DNA from: Blattamonas nauphoetae
Lineage: Eukaryota > Preaxostyla > Oxymonadida
Assembly (NCBI GenBank): GCA_033064195.1
Contig: JARBJD010000014.1
Coordinates: forward strand, 496,001 to 560,000
Direction: 5' to 3'
DNA: 64,000 nt
Shown here: positions 33,291 to 43,703 of the stretch, piece after piece
Position numbering within the stretch: position 1 is the stretch's first letter
How the letters are laid out: every line of letters starts with the position of its first letter
The notes under the pieces: generated by a model
Database searches by the model: none
Told to the model about the DNA's origin: nothing
Seen by the model: only the letters and a program-made list of their open reading frames with translations
Translations under genes and position numbers: made by a program

Positions 33291-34298
33291 ATGGTATTTG
33301 CTGAATACTCTCCATTCCTGACGTGGAAAGAGACTGATCCAATCACGAGTGATTCTGTTGCACCACCATTCGTCTCTCTTGTTTCAATGGTCAGAGATGG
33401 TTACCATTTTGATGAGCAGCTTCTTCAAAACGCATCAAAATGCCTCTCTTCGATTTGCTGGACTTTAGATGGCTCATTCACCATCGACGCTTTTTTGGTG
33501 GCCAATGGACAAGGATCCCCAGACCCCACTGCAGTGTTTGTCGATTCGGTGACTGTGCTCTTATCTTCCTCCCATCCATCGATATTCAGGGATGTTCTCT
33601 CATTCATTCGCGAGAGTCTTCTTCGTTGTTCATTCTCAAACCGCCTGGCCCTTGTCTCCTCCAAGCTCATTCCCAGAATCCTTTCGACACCGCACCTGCG
33701 TGATCTTTCTGGAATCGATGATCAGAATGTGATGACCGATATTCGTGAAATCTTTGACTACGGCGTCTTGCTCTCCTCTGAACACGAAATTCAGTCTCTT
33801 TCCACCACTTCCGACAAAGACCCTGAATCAACCCGAGATGTAGTGCTGAATGAAGTGTTGATCCCAATCGAACCGTCTCTCGTCCAGATCAGTCGAAACC
33901 CTCACCTCTTGCCTTATATCGATGGTGTAAAACATCCATTGCTGTTGCTATCCAACATCTTTGATGTGAGTGCCTTCCACCAACCAACACTGGATTTTGT
34001 TTCTTCTTCCCACATCCCAATGGCCTACCAATCACTCATTTCGAAAGTGGAGCATGAATACACGCATCAGTTCATCATCTGGAAAATGAACGATATTATC
34101 AACATATGGAAACGCAATGGAACGGAAACAATGCACAGAGGGAACATATTGTTGCAGACACTGGAGCGAGAAGGATTCGGAAATCATCTCGAACAAACCC
34201 TGCTTCACAACAAATCATCAGCGTATGGACCGAATGTGAGGAATGTTTCATACATTCTCATGAAATATTTGGGAATGAACTCTCGTCTGCCTCTGTAA
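33291..34298 (+). CDS. F-family helical protein, copy F6 (intron lost)
   Basis: The usual start (ATGATATCATCCGAAA at 33247) and GTATCC donor are present, but the acceptor is changed from CCAG to GCTG, so the usual splice cannot occur. An ATG at 33291 within the former intron opens MVFAEYSPFLTWKETDP in frame, giving 335 aa to 34298, so I choose this start. Blocks are SLVSMVRDGYHFDEQLL, SPDPTAVFVDSVTVLLSSSH, ILSTPHLRDLSGIDD, DKDPESTRDVVLNEVLIP, QPTLDFVSSSHIPMAY, TLEREGFGNHLEQTLLHNKS and LGMNSRLPL. About 200 bp (33790-34000) are almost identical to F7, although the 5' halves differ. The function is unknown. Confidence 0.82.
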   Translation: MVFAEYSPFLTWKETDPITSDSVAPPFVSLVSMVRDGYHFDEQLLQNASKCLSSICWTLDGSFTIDAFLVANGQGSPDPTAVFVDSVTVLLSSSHPSIFRDVLSFIRESLLRCSFSNRLALVSSKLIPRILSTPHLRDLSGIDDQNVMTDIREIFDYGVLLSSEHEIQSLSTTSDKDPESTRDVVLNEVLIPIEPSLVQISRNPHLLPYIDGVKHPLLLLSNIFDVSAFHQPTLDFVSSSHIPMAYQSLISKVEHEYTHQFIIWKMNDIINIWKRNGTETMHRGNILLQTLEREGFGNHLEQTLLHNKSSAYGPNVRNVSYILMKYLGMNSRLPL

Positions 34299-34509
34299 CT
34301 GCTTGCTGAAGGTCAACTTCAATTCTCGCTGACCACCTCTGATTTCAACCCTAGTTGCTCCTACTTACAGTAATGCTGATTGTGCAAGCCACCACTCTTC
34401 TTTTCATGTGCAGAAAGGTGTGTTCGTCGCTCGTCTTCATTCTTCACTTCGAAGTCCTTTTCTCCTTCCTTGTCATTGTTTTGTGAATTCTGTGTTCCCT
34501 CACTCCTGA

Positions 34510-34761
34510 TTGTGCGTTCCCTTCTTTTCAGCCGATTCATGGATCATCGTGATCCACACCGCGTTGTTGGTGGGAATGGCGTCATCGAGTGATTGTGCAT
34601 CTCCTCCTGCGGATGAGCACGACCAGCCCGAACTGCATCTCATTTGGTTGCATTGGAATCGTCAGCACCTCGTTGAACCTGCCAAAACAGCGCGATACCC
34701 ATCTCTGTCTCAAATTGGCCGACGAAACTTCCGCCGCGATTTAGCTCAGAATGTGATGTGA
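34510..34761 (+). CDS. H-module small protein or exon (copy 2)
   Basis: The open frame reads DSWIIVIHTALLVGMASSSD, DEHDQPELHLIWLHWNRQHL and VEPAKTARYPSLSQ to 34761. A TTTTCAG acceptor-like site at 34525-34531 suggests the first codons may be intronic and that this is an internal or last exon. It lies after F6; its paralogs are at 36600 (after F7) and 5587 (minus, broken). The DNA from about 34390 is shared by all three. The protein family is not recognised. Confidence 0.5.
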   Translation: MCVPFFSADSWIIVIHTALLVGMASSSDCASPPADEHDQPELHLIWLHWNRQHLVEPAKTARYPSLSQIGRRNFRRDLAQNVM

Positions 34762-35257
34762 ATGAACAGAAATTTGGACACTCTTGATCGAATTCACCAA
34801 ATTTTGGACACCTGACATCCGAGACAACATCATGGGAACAAGGAGTTTTCGTCCAGTCGTCCAATTCTTCGTGAATGGAGAATGTGGGTGAAATATCGTT
34901 TCTGGTCTCCCACCATCTGTCGTAATCAGAGTTTGCTTCTCTTCATTTCCTTTCTCTTCCCAGTTCTCCGCTTCTGGTCAACGAACATCTTTCAGAGTCG
35001 ACAGACTCACACATCCATCAGACTCGTCTCATCTCAGCCAACCTTATCTCTTGTGGAGTCTTCAGCTAGAAACTGAAGCATCAAATTGCTGAGCACGCCA
35101 ATCTCACCAATTCTTCTCTCCCATCAGATTTGACCAATTGTGCAATGGTTCCACCCCGAATGGACCGTCCGTTGATTGTGTTGGCAGAGATGACATGGAA
35201 GATGAGAGATGAGTGAGGTGGTTTCCGTTTTTTACCTTTTCTTCGTGATTCTGGATC
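34762..35257. other. Intergenic stretch before F7
   Basis: Only a short plus-strand frame (34882-35076) is seen, without recognisable features. No repeat ends were found. The F7 motif begins at 35258. Confidence 0.35.
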
Positions 35258-35273
35258 TTGATCGTCCCATCGA
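35258..35273 (+). promoter_or_regulatory. F upstream motif before F7
   Basis: A perfect TTGATCGTCCCATCGA, 64 nt before the F7 ATG. Confidence 0.75.
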
Positions 35274-35336
35274 TGTGTTCTCTTTTCGATCTCTTCGTCT
35301 CTCTTGTTCCTAAATTGAGTCCAAATTTACTTCACA

Positions 35337-36387
35337 ATGATCGCATCAGAAGGTATTTGTTCAGGTCTCCTCATAGTTGCATGATTTTTCCAGAATATTC
35401 TCCATTTCTGAAGTGGAATCCAGATGTTCCTGTCACGATTGATTCTGTTGCACCAGTCTTCCTCTCTCTTGTCTCGATGGTCAGAGATAGCTACCAATTT
35501 GATGAGGAGCTGCTTCATCAGTGCTCAAACATCGTTTCGTTGTTCATAAACAATATAAAACCAGAAAAGAACTTCGAAGATTTGTTGGAGGCCATTGGAC
35601 AAAACTCACCAAACCCCGCTGCAGTTTTTGTTGATTCAATGACTGTGCTCTTGTCATCGCCCTATACAACGATATTCAGGGATGCTCTGCCATTCATTCA
35701 CCAATGTCTTCTTTGGTGTTCACTCTCAAACCGCGTGGCCCTTGTCTCCTCCAAACTCTTTCCCAGACTCCTTTCGACACCTCACTTGCGTGATCTGTCT
35801 GTGATTGGAGATCAGGGCATGTTGAAGGTCATTCTGGCAATTTTCCATCAGGGTGTCTGGCTCTCCTCAACCGACGCTCTTCAGTCTCTTTCCACCACTT
35901 CCGACAAAGACCCTGAATCAACCCGAGATGTAGTGCTGAATGAAGTGTTGATCCCAATCGAACCGTCTCTCGTCCAGATCAGTCAAAACCCTCACCTCTT
36001 GCCTTCTATTGATGGTGTAAAACATCCATTGCTGTTGCTATCCAACATCTTTGAAGTGAGTGCCTTCCACCAACCAACACTGGATTTCATTTGTTCTTCT
36101 CGCATCCCAATGGCCAACCAATCACTTCTCTCAAAAGTCGAACGTGAAGGCGTGCAGCGATTCATCATCTGAGCATATCCTGCCACATCAGCAAATGGCA
36201 AAACAATGGAACGGAAACAATGCACAGAGGGAACATTTTGTTGCAGACACTGGAACAAGCAGGGTTCGGAGATCGAATCGAACAAACACTGCTTCACAAC
36301 AAATCGTCCGATCCTGGAATGGATGTGAGGGTCTATTCATTCGAAATCAAAAATATTTTGGGAATGAACTCTCCTCAGCCACAGTAA
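35337..36387 (+). pseudogene. F-family copy F7, one frameshift
   Basis: Exon 1 is 35337-35352 (MIASE), the intron 35353-35393 (41 nt, GTATTT to TTCCAG), and exon 2 begins EYSPFLKWNPDVPVTIDSV. The frame runs to RFII and a TGA at about 36170. Relative to the paralogs one base is missing there (ATCATCTGAGC for ATCATCTGGAGC); after it, the +1 frame carries the normal end (TLEQAGFGDRIEQTLLHNKS, LGMNSPQPQ, TAA at 36385). Everything else is intact, so the lesion is recent or a sequencing error. The tract 35883-36090 is nearly identical to F6. Confidence 0.82.
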
Positions 36388-36599
36388 AGGCTTCCTGAGA
36401 TCACAACTGGCATTCTCGCTGTCCACCTCTGATTTCATCCCAGTTGCTCCAATGAAAGTGAACACTGATTGTGCAAGCCATCGCTCTTCTTTTTTTGGAG
36501 GAGACAGGTGTGTTCATCGCTCGTCTTCATTCATCACTTTGAAGTCCTTTTCTTCTTCTTTGTCATTATTTTGTGATTTCTGTGTTCTCTCGCACCTGA

Positions 36600-36854
36600 T
36601 TGTGTGTTCCCTTCTTTTCAGTTGATTCATGGATCATCGTGATGCACACCGCCTTGTTGATGGGAATCGCGTCTTCGAGTGGTTGCGCATCTCTTCCTGT
36701 GGATGAGCACGAACAGCTCGAACTATGTCTCTTTTGGTTACATTGGAATCGTCAGCACCTCGTTGAACCTGCCAATACAGTGCGATATCCACTTCTGTCA
36801 CAAAATGGCCAACCACACTCCCGCCGAGCCTTTGTCATGACACACAGGCCGTGA
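36600..36854 (+). CDS. H-module small protein or exon (copy 3)
   Basis: Paralog of 34510-34761, in the same position after an F gene (F7). The frame reads DSWIIVMHTALLMGIASSSG, DEHEQLELCLFWLHWNRQHL and VEPANTVRYPLLSQ. The TTTTCAG site precedes it here as well. Conservation of protein pattern across copies supports coding, but I cannot see the rest of the gene. Confidence 0.5.
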   Translation: MCVPFFSVDSWIIVMHTALLMGIASSSGCASLPVDEHEQLELCLFWLHWNRQHLVEPANTVRYPLLSQNGQPHSRRAFVMTHRP

Positions 36855-36948
36855 TTGTTGGTCTGTCTCCAATTTTTCGTCCTTCTTCGTCGTCTGTGGA
36901 AGTCACTCTTTCCGCCTTCCCAAATCTCAATCACGCTGTCCCTCTGCT

Positions 36949-37371
36949 TTATCCACCACGCCCGCCTGCTCTCCAACCCCCTTCGATCTCATCGATCGAG
37001 GCATACTCCACAATTCTCACCTCTTCGACGATGGTGAACATGTCCAACCACATCTTCAGCGGGATCGCATATGCTCCGAATTGGGGAAGTTCATACTTTT
37101 TCTGCAATGTGCTAAGCGAACAGCAGACTAACAAATGTAATGTACTGCCAACAAACAACGAATCCCCTGAAAAGATGAACGTCACAACAGAACCCAATTT
37201 CAAAGTCAAACAGACATAATTTGTGAGTTCCAAGTCTTTTAGCAACGTAAGCATCTCAGCCCTATCGATCACAGTAACAACAGATGCCAAACCGACAATC
37301 TCCTCGTGTTCATCTCGACATCTTTGTTCGCATGGAATTGATGGCTTACAAGTGACGTCTCCCAACAACAA
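36949..37371 (-). CDS. Unassigned frame with hydrophobic core
   Basis: The minus-strand frame from 37371 reads EEIVGLASVVTVIDRAEMLT, SVVTFIFSGDSLFVGSTLHL and IPLKMWLDMFTIVEEVRIVE, ending at 36949. The central hydrophobic stretch could be one or two membrane helices. The sequence looks coding, but neither a family nor a clear gene start is recognised. It may be a fragment stranded between H copy 3 and the surface fragment. Confidence 0.4.
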   Translation of the reverse strand: MLLGDVTCKPSIPCEQRCRDEHEEIVGLASVVTVIDRAEMLTLLKDLELTNYVCLTLKLGSVVTFIFSGDSLFVGSTLHLLVCCSLSTLQKKYELPQFGAYAIPLKMWLDMFTIVEEVRIVEYASIDEIEGGWRAGGRGG

Positions 37372-37390
37372 TCACATCGTCTGACTGGTC

Positions 37391-38067
37391 ATGAAGAGTC
37401 GATGCTTCTTCAAAAGCACAGCCACCCACGTCACCTCCGCCACACTCGAAGAATCGTCAGTCGAAATGGACGAAATGTCTTGGGAGGATTGCGAAGGACG
37501 AAAATGTGTTGGTTCCACTCATCCGACGATCCCCCTCGCCTTCTCGTCAGATGGAGGCATTGAACTTCGCAGGTGCGGGTTCGACAACTGCCGATCAGTC
37601 ACCGACGAGCACTCAAACAACCCTTGTCTGTGGATCTCGTCCACTGGGTCTGCTCTCCTCCACAAACAGACAACGTTCAGATCGAGCACGACATCCTTCA
37701 GCAACACCTTCATCTCCGCCGCCCGTGTGTCCATCCACGAGACCAGCTCTGTGGAGTGTGTGTCGACAGCTGGGAAAGGTGGAGGGTGGACAGTGAGAGG
37801 AGATCAAGTGACTTTGAGACTGTTGTGATGCGATCCTGCCAAGGTCTCTCCACGTCAAACAGCGTCCTCGTCAGCCTCTTCTTTGATTGGGAGCTTCCCA
37901 AAGTGGTCGATGCAGCTGAGCGACAGAAGTTCGAAATGAGGATATGCTTCATCGAGCGAGCTCCAAACTCTGCGTCCGACGTTGCAGATGTCGCCTTTGC
38001 TGTGCCGGAAAGCACAACCGTAGATGACGAAACGAGCAGCCTTCTCAATCTGTTCCCCTTCTCTTGA
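37391..38067 (+). pseudogene. Surface-protein gene fragment before F8
   Basis: The first frame (37391-37828) reads SVEMDEMSWEDCEGRKCVGS and IELRRCGFDNCRSV, typical of the beta-helix surface proteins. A second frame continues with VLVSLFFDWELPKVVDAAER and ends TSSLLNLFPFS at 38067. The frame change near 37820 marks either a lost intron or damage. The last 60 bp and the following DNA to F8 recur before F9 (42208-42433), so the F8 and F9 units share their upstream border. Confidence 0.55.
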
Positions 38068-38174
38068 TTCACAAATTTTATTCGGTAATGTCATTTCAAT
38101 CATGTTTTCCAGATGGATGGTATTGTTTGCCAACCCATGAAATGCAAAAAGGCTCACACTTCAATGAATTATCT

Positions 38175-38190
38175 CTGATCGTCCCATCGA
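38175..38190 (+). promoter_or_regulatory. F upstream motif before F8
   Basis: CTGATCGTCCCATCGA, 50 nt before the F8 ATG. Confidence 0.72.
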
Positions 38191-38240
38191 GGTGATATCT
38201 CCCATCGATTGCTCTTTATAAGACCCGTAGAATCTCACAG

Positions 38241-39288
38241 ATGATCTCTTCAGAAAGTATCCCTCTTTTTCTCATCGTTTTCTGACTGATTCAGAATACT
38301 CTCCCTTCCTGACGTGGAAAAAGAATGATCCAGTCAAAGTTGATTCGGTTGCACACGCCTTCGCCTCACTTGTTTCGATGGTCAAAGACGGCTACCACTT
38401 TGATGAAGAACTTCTCAAAAAAGCTTCAAAGTTCCTTTCTTCGATCAGCTTGCCTATCGGTCACCTGTCCAACTTCGAACGATTTTTGAAGGCGATTGGA
38501 CAAGAATCCCCAAACCCCGCTGCAGTGTTTGTGGATTCGATCTCAATACTCTTCTCATCACCCCATCCATCGATCTTCAGAGAGACTCTCTCATTGCTTC
38601 TTCGATGTCTCAACCACAGCTCGACATCCAACCGGCTGGCCCTTGTCTCCGCCAAACTCTTTTCCCGACTCCTTTCGACACCTCATCTGCGAGATCTTTC
38701 TGTGATCGATGATCAGGACATCCTAAATAGCATTCACACCATTCTCGAACATGTCGTCAAGCTCGCCTCCACTTGCTCTGTTCGCTTCTTCCTCTCCACG
38801 TCCGGCACTACCCTGAATCAATCCGAGATGTGGTGTTGAACGAAGTGCTGATCCCATCGGAATTATTTCTCGTCCAGATCAGTCACAATCCTCGTCTCAT
38901 GTCATGGAACGATGAATGCAGAGGGTCATTGAAAGTACTGTGCGATATCTTTTTTGTAAGTCCCTTCCTCCAGCCAACCCTGGATTTCATTTGTTCTTCT
39001 CGCATCCCAATAGTCTTCCAATCACTTCTCTCAAAAGTGGAACACGAAGACACGCATCGATTTATCATCTCGAACATGTCCAGCAATATCCACAAATTGA
39101 AGGAAAATGAAGCGGAAACTTGGAGCAGAGGGAGAATATTGCTGCAGACATTGGAACAAGAAGGGTTTCATGAAAGTCTCGAACAAACCCTCCTTCACGA
39201 CAAATTATCGGAATATAGAAATACTGTGAGGTTCTATTCGTTCAGAATCATGAACGATTTCGGAATGAACTGTCCTGATCCGTATTAG
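38241..39288 (+). pseudogene. F-family copy F8, one frameshift
   Basis: Exon 1 is 38241-38256 (MISSE), the intron 38257-38294 (38 nt, GTATCC to GATTCAG; unspliced it contains an in-frame TGA), and exon 2 begins YSPFLTWKKNDPVKVDSV. The frame runs to FFLSTSGTT near 38815, where one base is missing compared with STSDTDPESIRDVV of paralogs. The shifted frame carries on (PESIRDVVLNEVLIPSE, QPTLDFICSSRIPIVF, TLEQEGFHESLEQTLLHDKL) to 39288 (MNCPDPY). The C-terminal 120 bp are almost identical to F3. It forms module 1 with the LRR gene that follows. Confidence 0.82.
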
Positions 39289-39492
39289 GTGGCTCGTGAC
39301 ACGAAAAGAACTCTTTCGCCCACATCCCACATTTCACTCGATGGTCCGATGTCATCACATGCTGACCCTTCAATGCTTCCCACTCGCTCTGTGTTGACAC
39401 TTTGGTGTGCTCCTTTCTCCATTTTCATTATCGTCTTTGACTCTTTCTTTTTGATTCGTTCTCTTCTCTTCCGTTTTCAGGGATTCTGACGT
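39289..39492 (+). repeat. Type-B 3' flank of F8
   Basis: The DNA matches the flanks after F3, F4 and F9. It stays open here for 67 codons (DTKRTLSPTSHISLDG; MLPTRSVLTLWCAPFS; a hydrophobic IFIIVFDSFFLIRSLLF end). F9 has a similar open frame (43477-43707), while the F3 copy is broken, so coding status is uncertain. Confidence 0.55.
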
Positions 39493-41141
39493 TTGTGTCT
39501 TCATCTCTGCCCTTCGTTCATCCTCTATCATTCAGATATATTTGCATGGCCATCTCGAGTGAAAAGGGTCTCACTGAAAGACAACCTGATTTTTTCGCTT
39601 CCAAAAACACTGTTAACATCCACCATTCAGGACATCCCGCTTGCGCGCAATATGCTCACCAATCTCCCGGATGGATTGTTCACGCTTGCAAACTTGCAGA
39701 CGTTGGATGTTTCGTTCAACTCGCTCGCGATCATTCAGCACTCGATCTCTCAGCTGACATCGCTTGTGAAAGTGAATTATAGATTCAACAAGATCAAGGA
39801 TGTTCAAAATGAGCTGTTCCGTCTCCCCACTCTGACACACCGATCCTGTCACACAACAAATTGACATCACTCACATCTGATCCGGCGATGTCCCCAAATG
39901 TTGATTTGTCTCTTGGATTCGTGGATCCACTGAGCAATTCGATGATATATGAGAAAACTGGGACAGGGACGCATCATGGAGCGGTTCTCTGTCCTCTGGA
40001 GCGGCTGTTGCTTGCGTCGCACCTGCTGACCTCTGTGCCTCTGCTTGTGTCACAGTTTCGAAAGCTGTTCACGCTTTCGCCTGCTGGGAACGAGATTTCT
40101 GAGCTTCCGCGTCATTTCTTCCGCTCGCTACCGAACTTGAGTCGTCTGGATTTGTCGTTCAACGAACTGACGCATCTGCCCGAATCGATTGGTTCGGGGA
40201 ACACGAAACAGATCTCGCTGGATGTTTCGTTCAACATTTTGACGTCGCTGCCGCACTTTCTTGTTGATTCAAACGATTCGCAACACTCGTCGCAATTTCT
40301 GTCTCTCCGCCAGCGATTCTTCGGAACATACACCACACACACACCAGCCACGCCGACACTGGCCTCTCCCATCGCACTGACGCTGGACGGGGCTGGGAGT
40401 CGTCCGTATGGGTTCGGGGGAGGAATGGAGTCGCTGAGGTGTCAGTCTGGGCATCTGATCGTGTCACTGAACGGGTTCAGAGTGGGTGGAGTGGAGAATG
40501 GAATGGAGACGGGACTGGATCGGCCTCCGTGGAATCGGAACACATCACTGCGTGTGTTCCACGCCGAGTTCATTCGATGCTTGCTGAGACGATTGGGAAG
40601 GGAGAAGCAGGAAGAGAAAGTGGAGAAGGAGAAGGAAGAGTGGGAGAAGATTACGAGTGTGAGCGAAACCGAGCACGAACAACAGTTTGTTCATGTTGGC
40701 AATCACATCCGCGCTTATCGTCAACAACAGGACGTAAAGTCCCCATCTTCCCGAAATCTGTTTGACAAGTTCTTTCAAACGGCGAAGGAGACAATCAGAA
40801 AAGGATCGATCAAGGGACAGCCTCCACCGGGAATCACAACACCACTTTCTCCGCATCCCGATTTGTACGTCTCTCCGCTGTCAAGTCCGAGTTCTCGCTC
40901 GCCTGGCCAAGATGGCCGACTGTTCCCAACACTCGCTCGTCCAACCTCTCTTCCCTCATTCGCATCCGTTCACAGCTCACAACAGAAGCACTGCAAACAC
41001 TCAACGTTGAAACAAACATTTTCCGACATGTCGCTGTTGGCGTGGCCGAGAGTGGTTTCAGAAGAAGACGAGCAGAACGAGTCTCCACTGCCGATCTTCA
41101 CTCCACCTGAGAAGCAGAGCCCTGTGGACTCGACACGATGA
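39493..41141 (+). pseudogene. Leucine-rich-repeat protein, copy LRR1
   Basis: Repeats of the LxxLxLxxNxL type are clear: VSLKDNLIFSLPKTL, LQTLDVSFNSLAIIQ, LSRLDLSFNELTHLPESIG and SLDVSFNILTSLPHFL. One base is missing near 39845 compared with LRR2 and LRR3 (LRLILSHNKLTSL), shifting the frame from 39861 to the TGA at 41141. The C-terminal part is non-repeat: a charged helix (EEKVEKEKEEWEKI), LFDKFFQTAKETIRKG and a serine/proline-rich tail. The N-terminal repeats present in LRR3 are absent, so the 5' end is truncated at the join with the F8 flank. LRRs bind protein partners; the ligand is unknown. Confidence 0.75.
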
Positions 41142-41175
41142 CTGTTGAATTGGAAGGAGGATCGATCGGGACGCA

Positions 41176-41499
41176 GTGGCAAGCTCGCCATTTGAATGTC
41201 AGTTGGAAGGACTGTTTCGCCTGTCTCCTTCTCCGTCGCTTCCACTGCTCGTTGAAAGAAGGCGTCCATCCGTCGTGACGATTCGTCGCAGTTTGCGTCT
41301 CGTGATTGTTCCCCGATTGTCGTCTTCGTTCATCGTGTGGCTTTATAGCGAGCGACACACTATTCACACATTCCAGCACCGCGTGGGAATTGTGCCACTC
41401 GAAAATGAACGATGGAGATTGTGGTGGGATGGACTTGGACTCAGATTGGTCCCCTTGAACAGTCCAGACTCTCCTGTTTTCTCATTGATTCACAAATGA
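41176..41499 (+). other. Frame following LRR1, possible last exon
   Basis: It reads RRPSVVTIRRSLRLVIVPRL, IVWLYSERHTIHTFQHRVGI and RWRLWWDGLGLRLV, ending at 41499. It has good coding character and the same strand as LRR1, so it may be its last exon after a short intron or a frameshift. No family is recognised. Confidence 0.4.
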
Positions 41500-41985
41500 T
41501 TTGTTCAACTTCCTGATGCAGGTGTGAATCGGGATGACATGATTTGCCCAACCTAAAATCAGAACCACGAGGTATCTCGCCCTGATCTGCCCGCCTGCCA
41601 GCACAATAACATCTTCTTTGATGGATGACCCCAACTCCGTCTGAGTAAAGCTCATAATTCTACGCACTGGACTCTGAAAGCAAAGACACATATTCACTTT
41701 AGGGTCCTCCACATGTGACATCAATGATTTTCGAACAACACATTGCTGATGTACAGCGACACTGTCCAGCCTTGGAACGGCAGAAATCACAGCCATCGAG
41801 TTCGACAAAATCACGCACTTCATACCCCTTTCCACGTGGACTGTCTTCGAAACTGCGACAGCGCTGACAGTGCAGTGAACGACGAAGGAATGACTGGCTG
41901 ATCCGATCCATTTGACCCCACTCTCACTCCTCCTCCACTGTCCAACGGCTCGAACAAACAGCACAAACTCCACCCATCTTCTCAC
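41482..41985 (-). CDS. Unassigned 167-aa frame
   Basis: The minus-strand frame from 41985 reads ASHSFVVHCTVSAVAVSKTV, VVRKSLMSHVEDPKVNMCLC and YLVVLILGWANHVIPIHTC. A hydrophobic segment lies near the C-terminus. No domain is recognised. It sits between LRR1 and the F9 unit, and 41986-42207 has only short frames. It could be chance or a gene remnant. Confidence 0.35.
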   Translation of the reverse strand: MRRWVEFVLFVRAVGQWRRSESGVKWIGSASHSFVVHCTVSAVAVSKTVHVERGMKCVILSNSMAVISAVPRLDSVAVHQQCVVRKSLMSHVEDPKVNMCLCFQSPVRRIMSFTQTELGSSIKEDVIVLAGGQIRARYLVVLILGWANHVIPIHTCIRKLNKSFVNQ

Positions 41986-42207
41986 ATCTCAATGGGATCC
42001 ATCGTTGGATGAAAACACATTTTCAACTTACATTCTGTGCACTACAGATTTGACCAATCCTTATTCGTTTTTCTTCCATTTCTACAGACTGATTCGATTC
42101 CGAGCACCACAACTACCATCTAGTTGGATTGCCACTGTTGAAAACTCGGCTCAATTGCCTATCAATTGTTATGTGTCCGTGTCTCTTCTTGGGAACGAGC
42201 AGAACCA

Positions 42208-42365
42208 ACTGTAGATGACAAAACGATCAGCCTTCTCAATCTGTTCTCTTTCTCTTGATTCACAAAGATTCTTCGTTAATGTCATTTCATACATGTTGTC
42301 CAGATGGATGATATTGTTTACCAACTCCAATAATACATAAAGTCTCACACTTCAAAGTATCATTT
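42208..42365 (+). repeat. Upstream segment shared by F8 and F9 units
   Basis: DNA from GTAGATGACAAAACG to just before the F9 motif matches 38020-38174 before F8, with a few small differences (for example AATCTGTTC, TTGATTCACAAA and GTCATTTCA). It defines the left border of the duplicated F+LRR unit. Confidence 0.75.
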
Positions 42366-42381
42366 TTGATCGTCCCATCGA
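42366..42381 (+). promoter_or_regulatory. F upstream motif before F9
   Basis: A perfect TTGATCGTCCCATCGA, 52 nt before the F9 ATG. Confidence 0.75.
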
Positions 42382-42433
42382 AGTGATATCCCACAATCGA
42401 TTTCTCTTTTATAAGACCCGTAGAATCACACAG

Positions 42434-43476
42434 ATGAACTCCTCACAAGGTATCCGCTTTTCCATACTTATCACCGTTTGATCTCTCCAGAATACTCTGC
42501 ATTCCTGACGTTGAATGAGAATGATCCAGTCAAAGTTGATTCTGTTGCACACGCCTTTGTCTCTCTTGTTTCAATGGTCCGCGTTGACTTTCAGTTTGAT
42601 GAGGAACTTCTCGAAAAGGCGGCAAAGTTCCTTTCTTCGATCAACCGGAGTTTCTTGGAAACTTTTGCAGATGATTTGTTGAACGCGATTGGACAAGACT
42701 CCCCAAATCCCTCTGCCATGTTTGTGGATTCGATCACAATACTCTTATCATCGTCCCATCCATCGATATTCTGGAATACTCTCTCATTCATTCGGGTTTT
42801 TCTCCGTTATTGTTCATCGTCAAACAAACTGGCCCTTGTCTCCTCCAAACTCTATCCCCGAATCCTTTCAACACCTTACTTGCGTGATCTTTCTGGGATT
42901 GTGGAGACACGCATCCTGTGCGACATCCTCGAGATCTTCACTTCTGGCGTCTTGCTCTCATCCCCCTTCACTGTTCAATATCTCTCCACCACTTCCGATG
43001 AAACCCCTGAATCTATCCGAGATGTGGTGCTGCATGAAGTTTTCATCCCAATCGAACCATCTTTCGTCCAGATCAGTCACAATTGGCACCTTTTGTCGTG
43101 GAATGATGAACACAAACAAGCATTGGTATTAATGATCCACATCTTCGAAAGAAGTGCCTTCCACCAATCAACACTGGATTTCATTTGTTCTTCTCGCATC
43201 CCAATGTCCTTTCAATCACTGCTCTCAAGAATAGAAGACACCCATCAATACGTTATCGATCTTATGGGCAACAATATCCTCACATGGAAACACGATCGCA
43301 CGGAAACCGAGAGCAGAGGGAGACAATTATTGCAAACACTGGAACGGGAAGGATTCAGAGATCATCTCGAACAAGCACTGCTTCTCGACAACTCTACGAT
43401 GAATGGAAAGGTTGTGAGGAGCTACTCATTCCGCCTCATGAACTATTTAGGAATGAACTCTCCTCGACCTCGATAG
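42434..43476 (+). CDS. F-family helical protein, copy F9 (intact)
   Basis: Exon 1 is 42434-42449 (MNSSQ), the intron 42450-42490 (41 nt, GTATCC to TCTCCAG) and exon 2 42491-43476, giving 333 aa. Splicing is required because the unspliced frame contains a TGA. Blocks are EYSAFLTLNENDPVKVDSV, SLVSMVRVDFQFDEELL, SPNPSAMFVDSITILLSSSH, LSTPYLRDLSGI, ESIRDVVLHEVFIPIEPS, FHQSTLDFICSSRIPMSF, TLEREGFRDHLEQALLLDNS and LGMNSPRPR. With LRR2 it forms module 2. There is no signal peptide and the function is unknown. Confidence 0.88.
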
Positions 43477-43703
43477 ATGATACGTGACACAAAAAGAACT
43501 CTGTCGCCCACATCGCACATTTCACTCGATGTTCAGATGAAATCACATGCTGACCCTGCAATGCTTCCCACTCGCTCTGTGTTTGCACTTTGGTGTGCTC
43601 CTTTCTCCATTCTCATTCTCGTCTTTGACTTTCTTTTAGGTTTGTTCTACCCTCTTCCGTTTTCCGGGATTCTGATGGTTCTCATCCAGCATCTCGCTCA
43701 GCA
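43477..43703 (+). repeat. Type-B 3' flank of F9
   Basis: The same flank as after F8, with an open frame of 76 codons (DTKRTLSPTSHISLDV; MLPTRSVFALWCAPFS). It joins F9 to LRR2. Confidence 0.55.
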
